Shown: positions 11,309 to 21,682 of the stretch, one piece after another
Position numbering within the stretch: the first letter of the stretch is position 1
Layout of the letters: every line of letters starts with the position of its first letter
DNA from: Adiantum capillus-veneris
Taxonomy: Eukaryota; Streptophyta; Polypodiopsida; Polypodiales; Pteridaceae
NCBI GenBank assembly: GCA_014529385.2
Contig: CM043966.1
Location: 43,906,537-43,970,536, forward strand
Reading direction: 5' to 3'
Length of the DNA stretch: 64,000 nucleotides
Made by a program: the position numbers and the translations under genes
Notes under the pieces: generated by a model
What the model was told of the DNA's origin: nothing
Seen by the model: only the letters and a program-made list of their open reading frames with translations
Database searches by the model: none

Positions 11309-13257
11309 ATGGAGGAGGTTGAACTAGGGAGGGAGCACCCTACAACTTGGGTTCAATGGCTCTTTTCTCAACCATCTCTTTTTCCTCACATTTGGACCCC
11401 TCCTCCATGTACTTTCCCTCTCCTCTCCCACCCTTCTCCTTCGTATAAAAATCGGTATAAACATTGGCTTCCTCTCACCAACCCTCACCTCTTTAAAATT
11501 TTGGTCTTAAAAAAACTCTCAACCTTCTCTCTTGAACACAAAGTCACCAACCTCTCCTCTTACAATCTCTCAAAACATTCTCTCTCCTCCATCGAACAAA
11601 AACTTCTTGGTCTTGGCCTCAACTATATTCCTCCCTCTCCTCCACCCCCACTATCCTCAATCTTAGAATCTTACTCTAACCCAAAAAGATCACTTCAACT
11701 TAAACTTTTCTTCAAAGATGCTTCCCCGGTGTCTCCTCTTTCTTTATCTATCCCTAATCCCTCTTGGAACCCTCCCTCTCCTTCCTCTTCTCTTAACCTC
11801 GCCTTCGAACATATTTTCACCTTTCTAAAACCCCTTCTCTCTCTTCCCCCCCCCCCCCCCCCCCCCCCTTCCACTCAAAACCTTCCTTATTGGAAACCAT
11901 ATCTTCCTTAAAAAATGACCTCAATATTATTATCAAGTAGGCCGATAAAAATCTTGGACCGGTAATCCTCTCAACGACATGGTATAACAAGGAAGCACCT
12001 CGTCACCTTTCAGACCCCCTTACCTTTTGTATCTTCTCTCCTCGCCTCCATTGTCTCAAATTACCCTCTTCTACCCTACAATGAAGGAGTCTTCATACTC
12101 TCCTCTCTTGGTAAACCCAACCCCAAACCTTGTCCTTTCTTTCTCCTATCTAAAATCCACAAACCCTCCCTTGTAGGTCTCCCTATTTGCTCCTACAAAG
12201 GATACATCTTAGAAAATGCTTCTAAATGGCTCCATGCACAACTCTACTGGGAATTCTCTTATCCAAAACCCAACATGTCAAAGACTCCCACTTCCTTATC
12301 TTGGACTTATCCACCTTTACTCCCCACATTACTTTGTTTACTTTTGATGTGGAATCCCTTTATCCAAGAATTCCCATACATGAAGGTCTTTTGGCTCTCA
12401 ATAATTCTATCCACGACATCTTCCCCTCTCTCAAAGTCCACTTTATCATATCCCTAGCCTCTCTTATCCTTAACCATCACTACCTTTCTTTCAACGGTGA
12501 TTTTTGGCACCAAATCAAAGGAGCGGCAATGGGCTCCAATTTTGCCGTTGTTTACGCATGCCTTTCTCTTTGCTCCCTTGAAGAAAGCATGAAACTCCTC
12601 TCCTCTCCCTCTCTTTTCTATTTTAAAAAATTCGTGGATTATGCTTTTGGCATTTGGAATGGCCCCAGTTTAAACAAGCTTCTTCAAAGCTATGGGCACC
12701 CGCTCCAAGAGCATATCAAGATCTCCTCCTCTATCTCCTTTCAAGAGGCGGTTATTTTAAACATCCATTTTTTCAAAGGTACCTCTTTTCCCACCCATGG
12801 AGTTCTCGATTCTAACTGTCATAAAAAAAGTCTCATTTCCTACAATTATATCCCTTGGCAGTCTTGGCATCCGACACACCAAAAAATTTCCTTCATTCTT
12901 CAAGAACTCAAAAGATATATTATTCAAGAAATCTCTATCCGAAACCTCTTCTTTGCCAGACTAAGGGCAAAACGTTACCCACCCTCTCTTTTGGAAGCTT
13001 GCTTCCGTTTCATCTCTTATAACTCTAGGTTTTCTCTCCTCCATAAAAGCCACAAAACCAAATCACCACCTTCCATTGTAAAAATTCCCTTTTCACCCCT
13101 TACCCGCACTCTCAACCTCTCCCTCTCCATTAACAAACCACTCTCTAGGCTTTTTAAAGCTGATCCCGAGCTTGCACACCTTCCAAAACCAATTGTGTGT
13201 TGGCTTAATACACCAAACCTTGGCTCCCTTCTCTCGGAAAAACCCAGACATACCTAA
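11309..13257 (+). pseudogene. Penelope-type reverse transcriptase, broken
   Basis: Family signatures in order are: VTNLSSYNLS...LLGLGLNYIPPSP (frame 11309-11911); ADKNLGPVI and YNKEAPRHLSD (about 11941-12040); PFFLLSKIHKP (about 12140-12175); FDVESLYPRIPIHEG (within 12226-13257); QIKGAAMGS; the catalytic box as FVDYAFGIW, where the family usually has YIDD-x3-I/V-W; and RAKRYPPSLLEACF. This order (NLS motif, DKG-like motif, PKIHK, D-x-x-SLY-x-x-IP, YxDD) is diagnostic for Penelope-like elements. At least three frameshifts and one TAG (11938-11940) interrupt it, and the second catalytic aspartate is missing, so the enzyme is dead. Confidence 0.82.
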
Positions 13258-14158
13258 ATACCCCCCCCCCCCCCCGCCTTGGTTTTTCTAAAAAACTGCC
13301 TCACTTGTTTCTCTCCTCTCAAACATGGTACCTTACTAGAGCCTTTCTTTCTTTGCACAAACCTCCATTTTTGTACAACCCCCACATGCTTTTAACTAGC
13401 CTCCAAATTTTTGTACACCCTTTAATAGCCTCCATTTTGTACTCCCCTTAAAAAGAGTTTTTCTCCCCTCTTCTCTTGTACCTCCTAAGAATTTTGGAGT
13501 AACTCAACTTTGTAACTAGACCCATCATCCCTTGGATGCAGTACTCTGTACAGCTTTTTTTGAACCAAGCCCTCCTATTTATATCCCCTCCCTCCACCAA
13601 TTTTCCTACACCACTGATGAGCTTAATCTATGCGAAACACGTTTGGTATGAAATTGGTGTCTACCCCCCCCCCCCCCCCCCCCCCTTTTTCCAAAACCCC
13701 CCTTCCCATTTGCTTTCTCTCTCATTTTGCAAGTTTTGCTCGCTAAGAAATTAGAAATTGTAATTTTAAACATCATTTATGTTATGTCATGTACATTTAT
13801 TGCTTTGACATTCTGGTTGTGCTCTAGTTGTGCAATGATTATCAAAATATCTATTGTGCAAATTAATGCCTTATCCATGCCCATTTCTATAATATTTTGT
13901 ATGACTTGAGCAAAAGAATGATTTCCTCCTGGAACATAAACTTGTGTCTTCAAAAAATTGTTTACAACTTTATGTTCGACATTTGTTCTGTGCAATGAGT
14001 CATTAGGAGAAAGTTGGACTCACTTTTGGGCCTTTCAGTTCTAGAGAGAGAGTGGCACTCGACCAATGAGGAAGAGGCTAACGTTTGTTGAAAATCGACA
14101 TTTTGGAGTCAAGCTCTTTTTTAAAAAAGGGAGGAAAAATATTATTTTTGTTCATCAA

Positions 14159-14525
14159 ATTGCACAATTTCACGCTTTCAAGGCATAAATGCTGTAAGTC
14201 ATACTAACTCGAGGAATTTCAGAACTTTCATTGAAGACTCTATCTAGTATCTTTGTTCCCGCCCAAATATGACTTTGAGTAGCTCTACTTCCCTCTCAAA
14301 ACTTCTTTCCTTTTTCATATTTGCGCTAACCTTTCTGTGTATTGCACAATTTCACGCTTTCAAAGCATAAATGCTGTAAGTCATACTAACTCGAGGAATT
14401 TCAGAACTTTCATTGAAGACTCTATCTAGTATCTTTGTTCCCACCCAAATATGACTTTAAGTAGCTCTACTTCCCTCTCAAAACTTCTTTCCTTTTTCAT
14501 ATTTGCGCTAACCTTTCTGTGTATT
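14159..14525 (+). repeat. Tandem duplication, two copies of about 184 bases
   Basis: The sequence from TTGCACAATTTCACGCTTTC to the next TATTGCACAA is repeated almost perfectly (14159-14342 and 14343-14525), with a few base changes. It lies just upstream of the first visible exon of the next gene. Confidence 0.9.
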
Positions 14526-14584
14526 CTAGTGCACACCATGACTACTTCTTGAAGGCTTAGCACTACCATTGACTCTTTTTAACA

Positions 14585-16071
14585 GTTATACTACAGATGA
14601 TCAAGCATGGATACCATCTCGAATAACTATCGGAAGTTGGGTTCTACTGCAAACTAGGAGGAGGAAGAGGAGGCAACGCAATGATTTCGTGGAGGCTTTC
14701 AAGGGACAAGTTAAAGAGTTTAAAGTGTGTGCACAAAGCAAGCGGGTGAAAGAGGTCCTCATACAACATGCTTTCCAACATGCAGACTTAAGGTTGCAAA
14801 CATCTCCTCCAAGTTTTCCAAGGCATCGACCCAACTGTAAGTTATTTTGAGCATCTCGCTTAGTGCATGATTATATACGAAGGTTAAGTGATGGATATCA
14901 TCTTTGGTATGTTTCAGATATTTATCCATCGAATAGGACAGATTGGCAACCAGTTGAGAGCATAGTTGGGATTTTTTATTCTTTCCATGCATTTATTGGT
15001 GAGCAAATGTACCAAGGAAGACAACACAAGGAACTTGCAGATAATGGAATATTCTTTTATGATATGTAATATGTGGAACCAAGAACTTCCATTGGTTGGG
15101 GTCGTGTAGCTCCTTTGTCACTTCCGTCCTTTGACAACAAGGATTGGTTTTTGCCAGCTTCGCAAACTAGTGAAAGCTTTAGGAATAAGTTGTTTCAGGA
15201 TAGACAAAAGTCCCTCAAATATTCAATTGCCACAAAAATAGTTCGACTCGCACTATTTATGCCTCTTGAAGTGTTTGTAGATTTTTTCTTCGATGAGCAA
15301 ATAAGAACTACCGCAACAATGTAGCTCCTTTGTCACTTCCATCCTTTGACAACAATGATTAGTCTTTGCCAGCTTCGCAAAATAGTGAAAGCTTTAGGAC
15401 TAAGTTGTTTTGAGGATATACAAAAGTCCCTCAAGTATTCAATTGCCACAAAAATAGTTCGACTCGCACTATTTATGCCTCTTGAAGTGTTTGTAGATTT
15501 TTTCTTTGATGAGCAAATAAGAACTACCGCAACAATGTTCATTTGCAAGTTTGAGAGCTGTTTGGACTTTTTAGATGATAATTGGGATATGATACAATCA
15601 CAGAGCAAAATTTGTATTTTGCAAAAGAAGTCCATAATTTGCAAGTTCATTATAAGCTCTCAAAATTTCTTAGTGTCGTTTTAGTATATTAGATATCATC
15701 TTCTTAGTGGGCAGCTTATTCCACTTGACCAAGATACAGAGTATAGCCTCGAGAACAAACCTTTATCAATGGAGCTCTACTTTCGAGAAAACCTACTTAC
15801 TGTGATAGAGACAATGTCAAGCACACTCTTGCACAGCTCATGGTAGATCTTACATGTGAAGAACTTCCACTTTTGCTGGAATTGTATGCATTCAGTCTCA
15901 ACAATAGGAAGGTGCTTACTAAATGGATGAATTTTGATTGTCTTTAATACATTAAGACATAATCTAACTTTTTCTTCTTTTTAGATTCCAAGACGCAAGG
16001 AGAAAACAACATTGTGCAAGGAGTCACTCACAAATACACTTCACTTAATTGCTTCCACCGGAAGCTAGGTC
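14585..16071 (+). pseudogene. Unknown spliced gene, decayed (cluster gene 1)
   Basis: After a likely acceptor (TTTTTAACAG at 14575-14584) one frame runs from 14585 to 15324, broken only by TGA 14848-14850 and TAA 15067-15069. Segments 15106-15321 and 15322-15538 are a tandem duplication; the frame continues through the second copy to TAG 15682-15684, and then via a frameshift near 15800 into LMVDLTCEELPLLLELYAFS. A final exon probably starts after TTCTTTTTAG at 15983 (IPRRKEKTTLCKES...) and ends at TAG 16069-16071. The protein starts basic (RRRKRRQRND), then has W-rich and F-rich stretches (WQPVESIVGIFYSF, IGWGRVAPLSLPSF) and a helical part. I recognise no family. It ends tail-to-tail with the protease gene. 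Confidence 0.55.
15106..15538 (+). repeat. Tandem duplication of about 216 bases inside cluster gene 1
   Basis: Two copies of a segment beginning GTAGCTCCTTTGTCACTTCC lie head to tail, with the junction at 15322. The period is divisible by three. The first copy has TAG at the junction, so translation stops there in the present sequence. Confidence 0.88.
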
Positions 16072-16260
16072 ACATACCTTGTGCACGCAAAGAGCTTTGA
16101 TGCCATGCAAACCATGATGTACTTTTGAAAATGACTAATGCAGAGACATTCTGTGGCGGTCAAACAATGTTTCAAAAATGTATATTTTCATTGTCTCAAA
16201 ACTTCACATATTGTGTTGTTTCTGTCAAGATTTATACAAGTAAATTGCTCCCTTTCCCAG

Positions 16261-17450
16261 CTACTGTCCTCTCCCCCGGTTTGTGCCACTGGTCCCCTGT
16301 CCTCTCCCTTGGTTGTTGCTGCCACTTGTCCCTTGCCCTCTGCTCCGGTTGCTCCCCTGCCCTCTGCTTCGGTTGCTGCTACCTCTGCCTCTGGGGACGC
16401 TGGTCTCGGGCATCCTTTCACGTCGCTTGAAATCATGGGCCTCTTCCATGGCTTCCCATGCATCTTGCACCTGTGAAGCTTCCCTCTGTTCTTGCTCTTT
16501 CCGTCGACGTGTATCCCATTTCTCTACTTCTGCGGCGTCCGCATAATATTGATTTATTGCTTCTTGCATATTTCGAACGTCTTCTTCAGTCTGATTGTAG
16601 TGCTGCATCATTTCGTTAACGTGAGCCTGTTCGAACTCCTCAGCTCTCGCCCCTTCCTCTCTTGTGCGTCTGTTTACCGAGATTATAATATGATGGATGG
16701 CCATTATAGAAAAATGTCGCACATTGTTGGGGGTGTAGTTATGTAATTGAAGTTCCTGTAGAAGCGTGATAATAGGAAATTAAGTAAAGTTGTTGCTTCA
16801 TACAAACGTTGCAGCAAACAATGAAACAACACGATTACTTACGTTCTGTACATCCAAAATTTGACTGAGGAGCAACAGGGCATTCAAACAAGTTCGCCAG
16901 CCACAACTATATTCAACAATCTGTGTGGGCACGGTTACCCATTTGTGCCAGATGGTATTTCCTAGATCATGTTCTAACAAAACATGCTCTACATAGCATA
17001 CAAGTTTTTTCGCGGCACTACATACATAACCGCTTGAGTCAGCAACACATTAGAAAGAGACACTACTTCCAAATGTACCCAGATGGGCCTTATATTTTTA
17101 CACGACCGTGAAACGCCCTTCTTTTCCTGGAGTGTGCATAGTAAACAATCTTAGCTTTAATGTCAAAAAACAGCAGACTCTAATGATCACTACACCAAAA
17201 CCATCAAAGATGAGGAGAAAGATTCTAAATGCAACATGGTTTTTAAAAGGCAAGAAAAAACTCATGATTGATTGTATGCAGTGACCAGAAAGCACGCTAG
17301 ATCAAAGTTAACTATGCTAAACCAGCTCATCACAACCAAAAAGGAAACTACATTGTTCTGCAGCATAGGCGATATCAGCGGATCTATTATGTATACTTGG
17401 TTTTGAACCTCAGGGGACAGAAGCGAGACAGCGTGCCTAACATGAATCAA
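16261..17450 (-). pseudogene. C48/Ulp1-like cysteine protease with RG-rich tail (cluster gene 2)
   Basis: Minus-strand exons read: 17450 to about 17355, with RHAVSLLSPEVQNQVYIIDPL (candidate catalytic His and Asp, where the family has HW-x-L...(V)Y-x-x-D-S/P-L); about 17032 to 16843, with VPTQIVEYSCGWRTCLNALL, the Q-x5-6-C-G spacing of the Ulp1 active site; then 16755 to 16261. The second join is well supported: donor GTAAGT at 16842, acceptor CTTCTACAG at 16756, both phase 0, intron of 87 bases. The last exon holds a charged coiled coil (EEFEQAHVNEMMQHYNQTEE) and then RGRG/RGQGT repeats. C48 proteases remove SUMO-like tags and are also carried by several eukaryotic DNA transposon groups. The usual HW is HA here, and the N-terminal exons are unclear. 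It may continue from the H3-like gene upstream on the same strand. Confidence 0.66.
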
Positions 17451-17499
17451 TGGCAGAGATTAGACTTAAGATATTTTAGCGGGCTGTCACTGCCACAAA

Positions 17500-17723
17500 C
17501 CCATGAGTCAATACCGAGCGAGTGGGGCAGCTATCAAATTCCATAAGCCACTGACTCGCTTGGTATTGACCCATGTCTTAACGGTAGTGAGCCAATTTAA
17601 TGAATCAAGTGTGACTTAAAAAGAAAAACTTGACGACTGCCGCGAAGACATGGGTCAATACCGAACGAGTAGTATCACTATCCAATTCCATAAGCCACTA
17701 TCTCGGTTGGTATTGACCCATGT
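17500..17723. repeat. Two hairpins, ACCGAGCGA variant
   Basis: Hairpin one is 17500-17523 paired with 17554-17575. Hairpin two is 17648-17669 paired with 17702-17723. Arms carry CATGGGTCAATACCGAACGA and its complement. Both loops are about 30 bases and share CCATAAGCCACT. They lie between the protease exons and the H3-like gene. Confidence 0.88.
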
Positions 17724-17776
17724 CTCGGTAGAGAGCCATTTAATGAACCAATCGTGACTTTTAAAGAGCATGCGAA

Positions 17777-18857
17777 TTACCACAAAGTCATGTTGACGAC
17801 CCCATCCATTGCGTTGGAGTTGGTGAAACTGTACATGCACAGGAAGTCTTGTTGATCGAGGTTGAAAATACATGCCTCCTCTGACCTTCTAGGTAGTAGT
17901 ATCTGTGCATGCAGAGGCACTGTGCTGAGCAGAACTTGCAACTCCTCTTCGTTCTCTTCGTTGATTTTCTCTAAAATAATTGACTCATCTGATAAAGTCT
18001 CCTCGTTGGTGGATGGCCCTTGTGATGCAGAGCCTTGTCCTTGCCTTTATTGAGCTTTATCCCTGGCTGCCTCAGGCTCCTCCCTAATAGCCGTAGGGTC
18101 CTCCCTAACAGGCATAGGCTCCGGATCATTTTCCTTCAATATTGTTTCCTCCATAAATGCCTCAGGGTCCACCCTGGCCTGCTCTTGCCCCTCATAAGCC
18201 CTTACTGGCTACGGATCCTCCATGACTTGCTCATTTTGGTGTCTAGCTGGCTCCTCCATAACTGTCTCTATTTCTTCCATGACTGCCTCGGGGTCCACTC
18301 TGGCTTGCTCATGCCCCTCTGCGGCTATCTCAGCCGCATAGCCTGCCCATCTGTGTCTTTTCTCTTGACCCGTGATCGTGTCCTTCTGCTGTTTATTTTA
18401 TCTCTAGACGGCTCTGTCTGTCGTGCACGAGGATGGAGAGGGGGGATGTTGAAAATATCCATGGTTCTACTATCCCGGATAGGTACTGGCTGAAGCAGCC
18501 TATCGTAGCGAAACGTAGTCTTCAAAGAGTATCAAAATCCCGTGGCATGATAGTAACGCGGTGTGCATGGGCAGCCAGGATATATCCATCACTGAAGAAT
18601 TCAATGAGGTAGTCTTCTACAATTTCTTGAAGGCAGAGTAGTGCACTATTGACCCATCGCATGCTGACTCTCCACTGCTCGCAAATCTCTCGCACTACTT
18701 GCTCGAAAGGGAGACGTGGAATAGCCGGTTCAACGTGTCATTCTATCCTTCGCAGCTCTTGCACTACACCTCTGTGCGCCTCATATCTGCGTCTTCTTGC
18801 TTGAGCATTCAAAGATTCACCTATTGCCCTCCTAGGCGTGGCCTTTGCATGAGGCAT
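17777..18857 (-). pseudogene. Divergent histone H3-fold protein with basic and acidic tail (cluster gene 3)
   Basis: Translation from the ATG at 18857 gives a short basic tail (MPHAKATPRRAIGES), then a full H3 fold. Tell-tale blocks are RY(x)n-ELRRIE, LPFEQVVREI (helix 1), ALLCLQEIVEDYLIEFF (helix 2) and AAHAHRVTIMPRD (loop 2/helix 3). Against canonical H3 I count about 29 identities in 63 positions from LPF onward, with no gaps. The distance from RY to LPF also matches exactly. Loop 1 has H3 length, without the extra residues usual in CENP-A. TGA 18738-18740 breaks the frame where H3 has Lys56. TGA 18522-18524 ends it, but the -1 frame (18525-18325) carries on with a basic segment (SRRTRSRVKRK). 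A third frame then gives a Glu/Pro-rich acidic region with two related segments (EGHEQARVDPEAVMEE and EGQEQARVDPEAFMEE) down to 17777, broken by TAG 18209-18211 and TAA 18047-18049. An acceptor-like TTATGCTATTTGTAG lies just before the ATG. Ordinary plant H3 genes lack such tails. Confidence 0.78.
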
Positions 18858-18925
18858 CTCTACAAATAGCATAACAGAAAACGACATTTCATTTGTCAGC
18901 ACAAGGGACTTAAGATTTCAGAAAA

Positions 18926-19339
18926 GGTCAGTGCCAAGCGAACAGGTGCATCGGATAGAGTTTGCCTTCCCTTATTCGCTTGGTACTGACCTCAAAAAAG
19001 TGTAATAGCAGACATCACTTATATTTTCTAAGATCAGTACCAAGCGAACAGGTGCATCGGATAGAGTTTTCCTTCCCTTATTTTCTTGGTACTGACCTCA
19101 GAAAAGTGTAATATCAGACATCAATTAATTTTTTGAGGTCAGTACCAATCGAACATGTGCATCGGAAAGAGTTTGCCTTCCCTTAGTCGCTCGATAGTGA
19201 CCTCAGAAAAGTGTAATAGCAGACATCACTTATATTTTCTGAGGTCAGTACCAAGCGAACAGGTGCATCGGATAGAGTTTGCCTTCCCTTATTCACTTGG
19301 TAGTGACCTCAGAAAAGTGTAATAGCAAGCGAACAGGTT
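18926..19339. repeat. Tandem hairpin array, left part
   Basis: Hairpins lie at 18926-18992, 19031-19098, 19135-19204 and 19241-19310, spaced about 105 bases apart. Each has arms GGTCAGTACCAAGCGAA / TTCGCTTGGTACTGACC (with variants), a conserved loop (AGGTGCATCGGATAGAG, then TTTGCCTTCCCTTA) and a conserved spacer (AGAAAAGTGTAATAGCAGAC). A fifth unit begins at 19325 but only its left arm is present; its right arm is at 20354-20372. Confidence 0.93.
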
Positions 19340-19639
19340 TGTATCTCCTGCAACAAAAAATCAATCTGAAGGAGACGTTTAAGTCCATGCTGTCCTAACT
19401 GTCATGTCGTGCCCTCCCATCACCTCCCTTTATCTAGGGGGGGTGGTACCATTGCTTCTCCCTCCCACGTCTACCTCTCATGAAAAGGCATGGCAGTACC
19501 ACTGCCTCACAGACCACTCATCAGCCAAAACCCAGGCCTTGCTTTTCAGGCATGCCCATCTAGTCTATTTAACCAGTAGTTTTTTCATAACCTCCCTCAA
19601 GGTTTCACAGAGCAACTACAGGAAGCTTAGGATAGTAGT

Positions 19640-20121
19640 GATGCCTTTCCAAGGGACACTCCCACAGCGCCAGCACGACCACATTCGGGCCCTCCTCATG
19701 AGGTCCCCCCTTGGCCCTCCCACGATGGTACCCTTAGCGTTCTCGACTGACACAGCTCGGGAGTGGCTGCTGTCAAAACGGGAGTCAATCCTCGAGGTAA
19801 GCCGTTGGTAATTCTTTCCTTTTTGTTCCCAATTTCCAAGCTCCTAGTTTGAAGATCTTATTTACTAAATGCTCTGTGCAAGATGCTAGCCTCAAGCTGG
19901 AACAAATGAAGATATACAGGCACAGAGTTTCAATCCTCAAAGACTCTCTAGAAGCAAGAAGGCCTGAAGACCTGCAAGGATTGCTCGTCGAGAATGGCTC
20001 TCTAGATGCGATCTATAATTGGCTACAGGAGATGAAGGATGAAGTGCTTGAGCTAGTCAGTAAATATGAGGAAGCCCTGAACTTTGCCAATAAGCTTCAG
20101 GAAGAGATAGTCTGGCTGTGA
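19640..20121 (+). CDS. Small helical protein, two exons (cluster gene 4)
   Basis: The start is MPFQGTLPQRQHDHIRALLM at 19640. Exon 1 would end at 19796 before GTAAGC and exon 2 start at 19855 after TTTGAAG, phase 0; the intron would be only 58 bases, so the join is tentative. The product is about 141 residues. Its second half is a long amphipathic helix or coiled coil (IYNWLQEMKDEVLELVSKYEE) ending TGA at 20119-20121. No family recognised. The frames are clean, unlike the other cluster genes. The segment about 19340-20330 sits exactly inside one hairpin unit, as if inserted there. A run of eight A and CCCTAAACCC follow at 20313-20330. Confidence 0.45.
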
Positions 20122-20329
20122 AGGAAAAGGATTAACTTCTAACTGGTTATTGCCAGTTGTATCCCCCGGAAATTAGTAGGCCACTTTTTGTAAATTCTGA
20201 AACTTGGCCTTTGCGCATGTCCCTAGTGTTTTCTAACTCAAAACCCCCTACATGGGTGTTAAGTTGTAATTTTACTTCTCCCTTATAAATTCAAAACGCG
20301 TATTTGGTTAAAAAAAACCCTAAACCCGC

Positions 20330-20584
20330 AACAAACAGGGTTTACCTTCCCCTTATTTGCTTAGTACTGACCTCAGAAAAGTGTAATAGCAAACATCATT
20401 TATATTTTCCGAGGTCAGTACCAAGCAAACAGGTGCATCGAAAAAAGTTTGCCTTCCCTTATTTGCTCGGTACTGACCTCAGAAAAGTGTAATAGCAAAC
20501 ATCCTTAATAAAAACGATGGTCAGTACCAAGCGAACAGGTGCAACAAACACGGTCTACCTTCCCTTATTCACTTGGTACTGACT
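20330..20584. repeat. Tandem hairpin array, right part
   Basis: A lone right arm at 20354-20372 (completing the unit that starts at 19325) is followed by full hairpins at 20411-20480 and 20519-20584. Loop and spacer are the same as in the left part. Confidence 0.92.
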
Positions 20585-21682
20585 ACAAAAAATACAAGTG
20601 CACAAAAGTGTAGTAGCATACCTCTTCACTCTGTGTAGAGTTCTGTGTCACTAAACCACTGCAGAACAGGAGTAAGAGAAGGATGCGCAAAAAGGAGGAG
20701 CACTAGAGAGTAAGAGGAGATGCGCAAAAAGGGTTGGGATGGTTTGCTTACCGCGTAGCATCGATGGGGGTAAAGTTTATTAAAATGATGGGCAGTAGAG
20801 GACGCGAAAAGAGACAGAAGAGCGCTCATCTGGGACGAGGGTATAGTTGAAATGTTTGGCAGGGGTACTACCTCTAAACTTAGAATGCTTACCTCGGCGA
20901 GGGTGACAAATTCACTTATGCGCATGATTACACCCGAGATTGTGGTTGGTAAATTGTATTGCATGGGAATTTGAGCCCATTTATTATTGGTTGTCCTTGT
21001 GGGCGCAACCCACGTGCCTTTTTCGAGTGACCGTTTAGAGTCAGACGCCAATTGCCCTTGCAGTCTCCATCTCCATCTCCAAGTGGAACAAACAGATCGC
21101 CGTTGCCTTTGCCTTTTCTGTGCTCTTCCCCTTGGCCAGCTCTCGTGATCCTGCATTTAGATTTAGACGCCGATCGCCCTTGCAGTCGCCATCTCCATCT
21201 CCAAGTAGAACAAATAGATCACCGTTGCCTTTGCCTTTTCTGCGCTCTTTCCCTTGGCCACCTCTCGTGATCCTGCGTTGAGCGACCTCCACTGGGCTGA
21301 GTCCTTTGCTGCTGCATTGCCATCGCCATTGCCACCTTCTGGTTCTTGCTGTCGATGGTCTGTGACATCACCATCCAACTCGGCGCCATTGGATATTGCA
21401 GAGACAGGTTCTCTCTCCCTACCTCTCTCCCCTTCCTGTGTACTGTTAACTGTGTGCGCACCGAAGCCACTGCGTTACAGGGTTAGAGCACAATGGGAAT
21501 AACACTCCAAGGGCCAAAGAGTGGTCGTCAGGGTAAGATTAGAAGTCTCGCACCACATGGTTGGAATAATTACTCCTTATGTGACCGTGCCTGAGTTTGG
21601 GCATAGTGAGTGAGTAGGCCTATATATCTATCACTGATAACATTAAATGCTCTGTTCTTATCCACCTGTTCCGAATGCTTGG
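20585..21682 (-). other. Possible 5' exon region with a 122-base tandem repeat
   Basis: No complete gene is visible. On the minus strand a frame (21156-20626) includes NNKWAQIPMQYNLPTTISGV and MRISEFVTLAE immediately before a good donor (CCGAG-GTAAGCATTC, donor near 20893), so this may be a 5' exon of a minus-strand cluster gene. Just upstream, 21055-21176 and 21177-21298 are a tandem duplication with a 122-base period containing CCATCTCCATCTCCAAGT. No recognisable domain. Confidence 0.35.

Larger units (their letters stand above)
9019..13772 (+). mobile_element. Penelope-like element, decayed, with inverted ends
   Basis: The ends 9019-9235 and 13620-13772 are inverted copies. They share AATTTCTTAG, ACTTGCAAAATG, a G (left) or C (right) homopolymer, and GACACCAATTTCA with CCAAACG. 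Between them a plus-strand frame encodes a Penelope-type reverse transcriptase (11309-13257). Penelope-like elements are known for flanking repeats that can be inverted and for variable ends. The coding half is strongly C-rich on this strand, unlike its surroundings. No target duplication was identified. Confidence 0.72.

Noticed and set aside
9007-13785. Ordinary TIR DNA transposon bounded by the inverted ends
   Set aside because: The only enzyme inside is a Penelope-type reverse transcriptase; no transposase was seen.
17777-18857. CENP-A (centromeric H3) as identity of the H3-like protein
   Set aside because: Loop 1 has the canonical H3 length and the C-terminal extension is unlike CENP-A; fast divergence alone is not enough.
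20313-20330. Telomeric repeat (CCCTAAACCC)
   Set aside because: Only about one and a half units; chance or insertion scar.
18926-20584. CRISPR array, because of the regular 105-base spacing of palindromic repeats
   Set aside because: Loops and spacers are conserved rather than unique, the setting is a spliced nuclear plant locus, and no cas genes are present.
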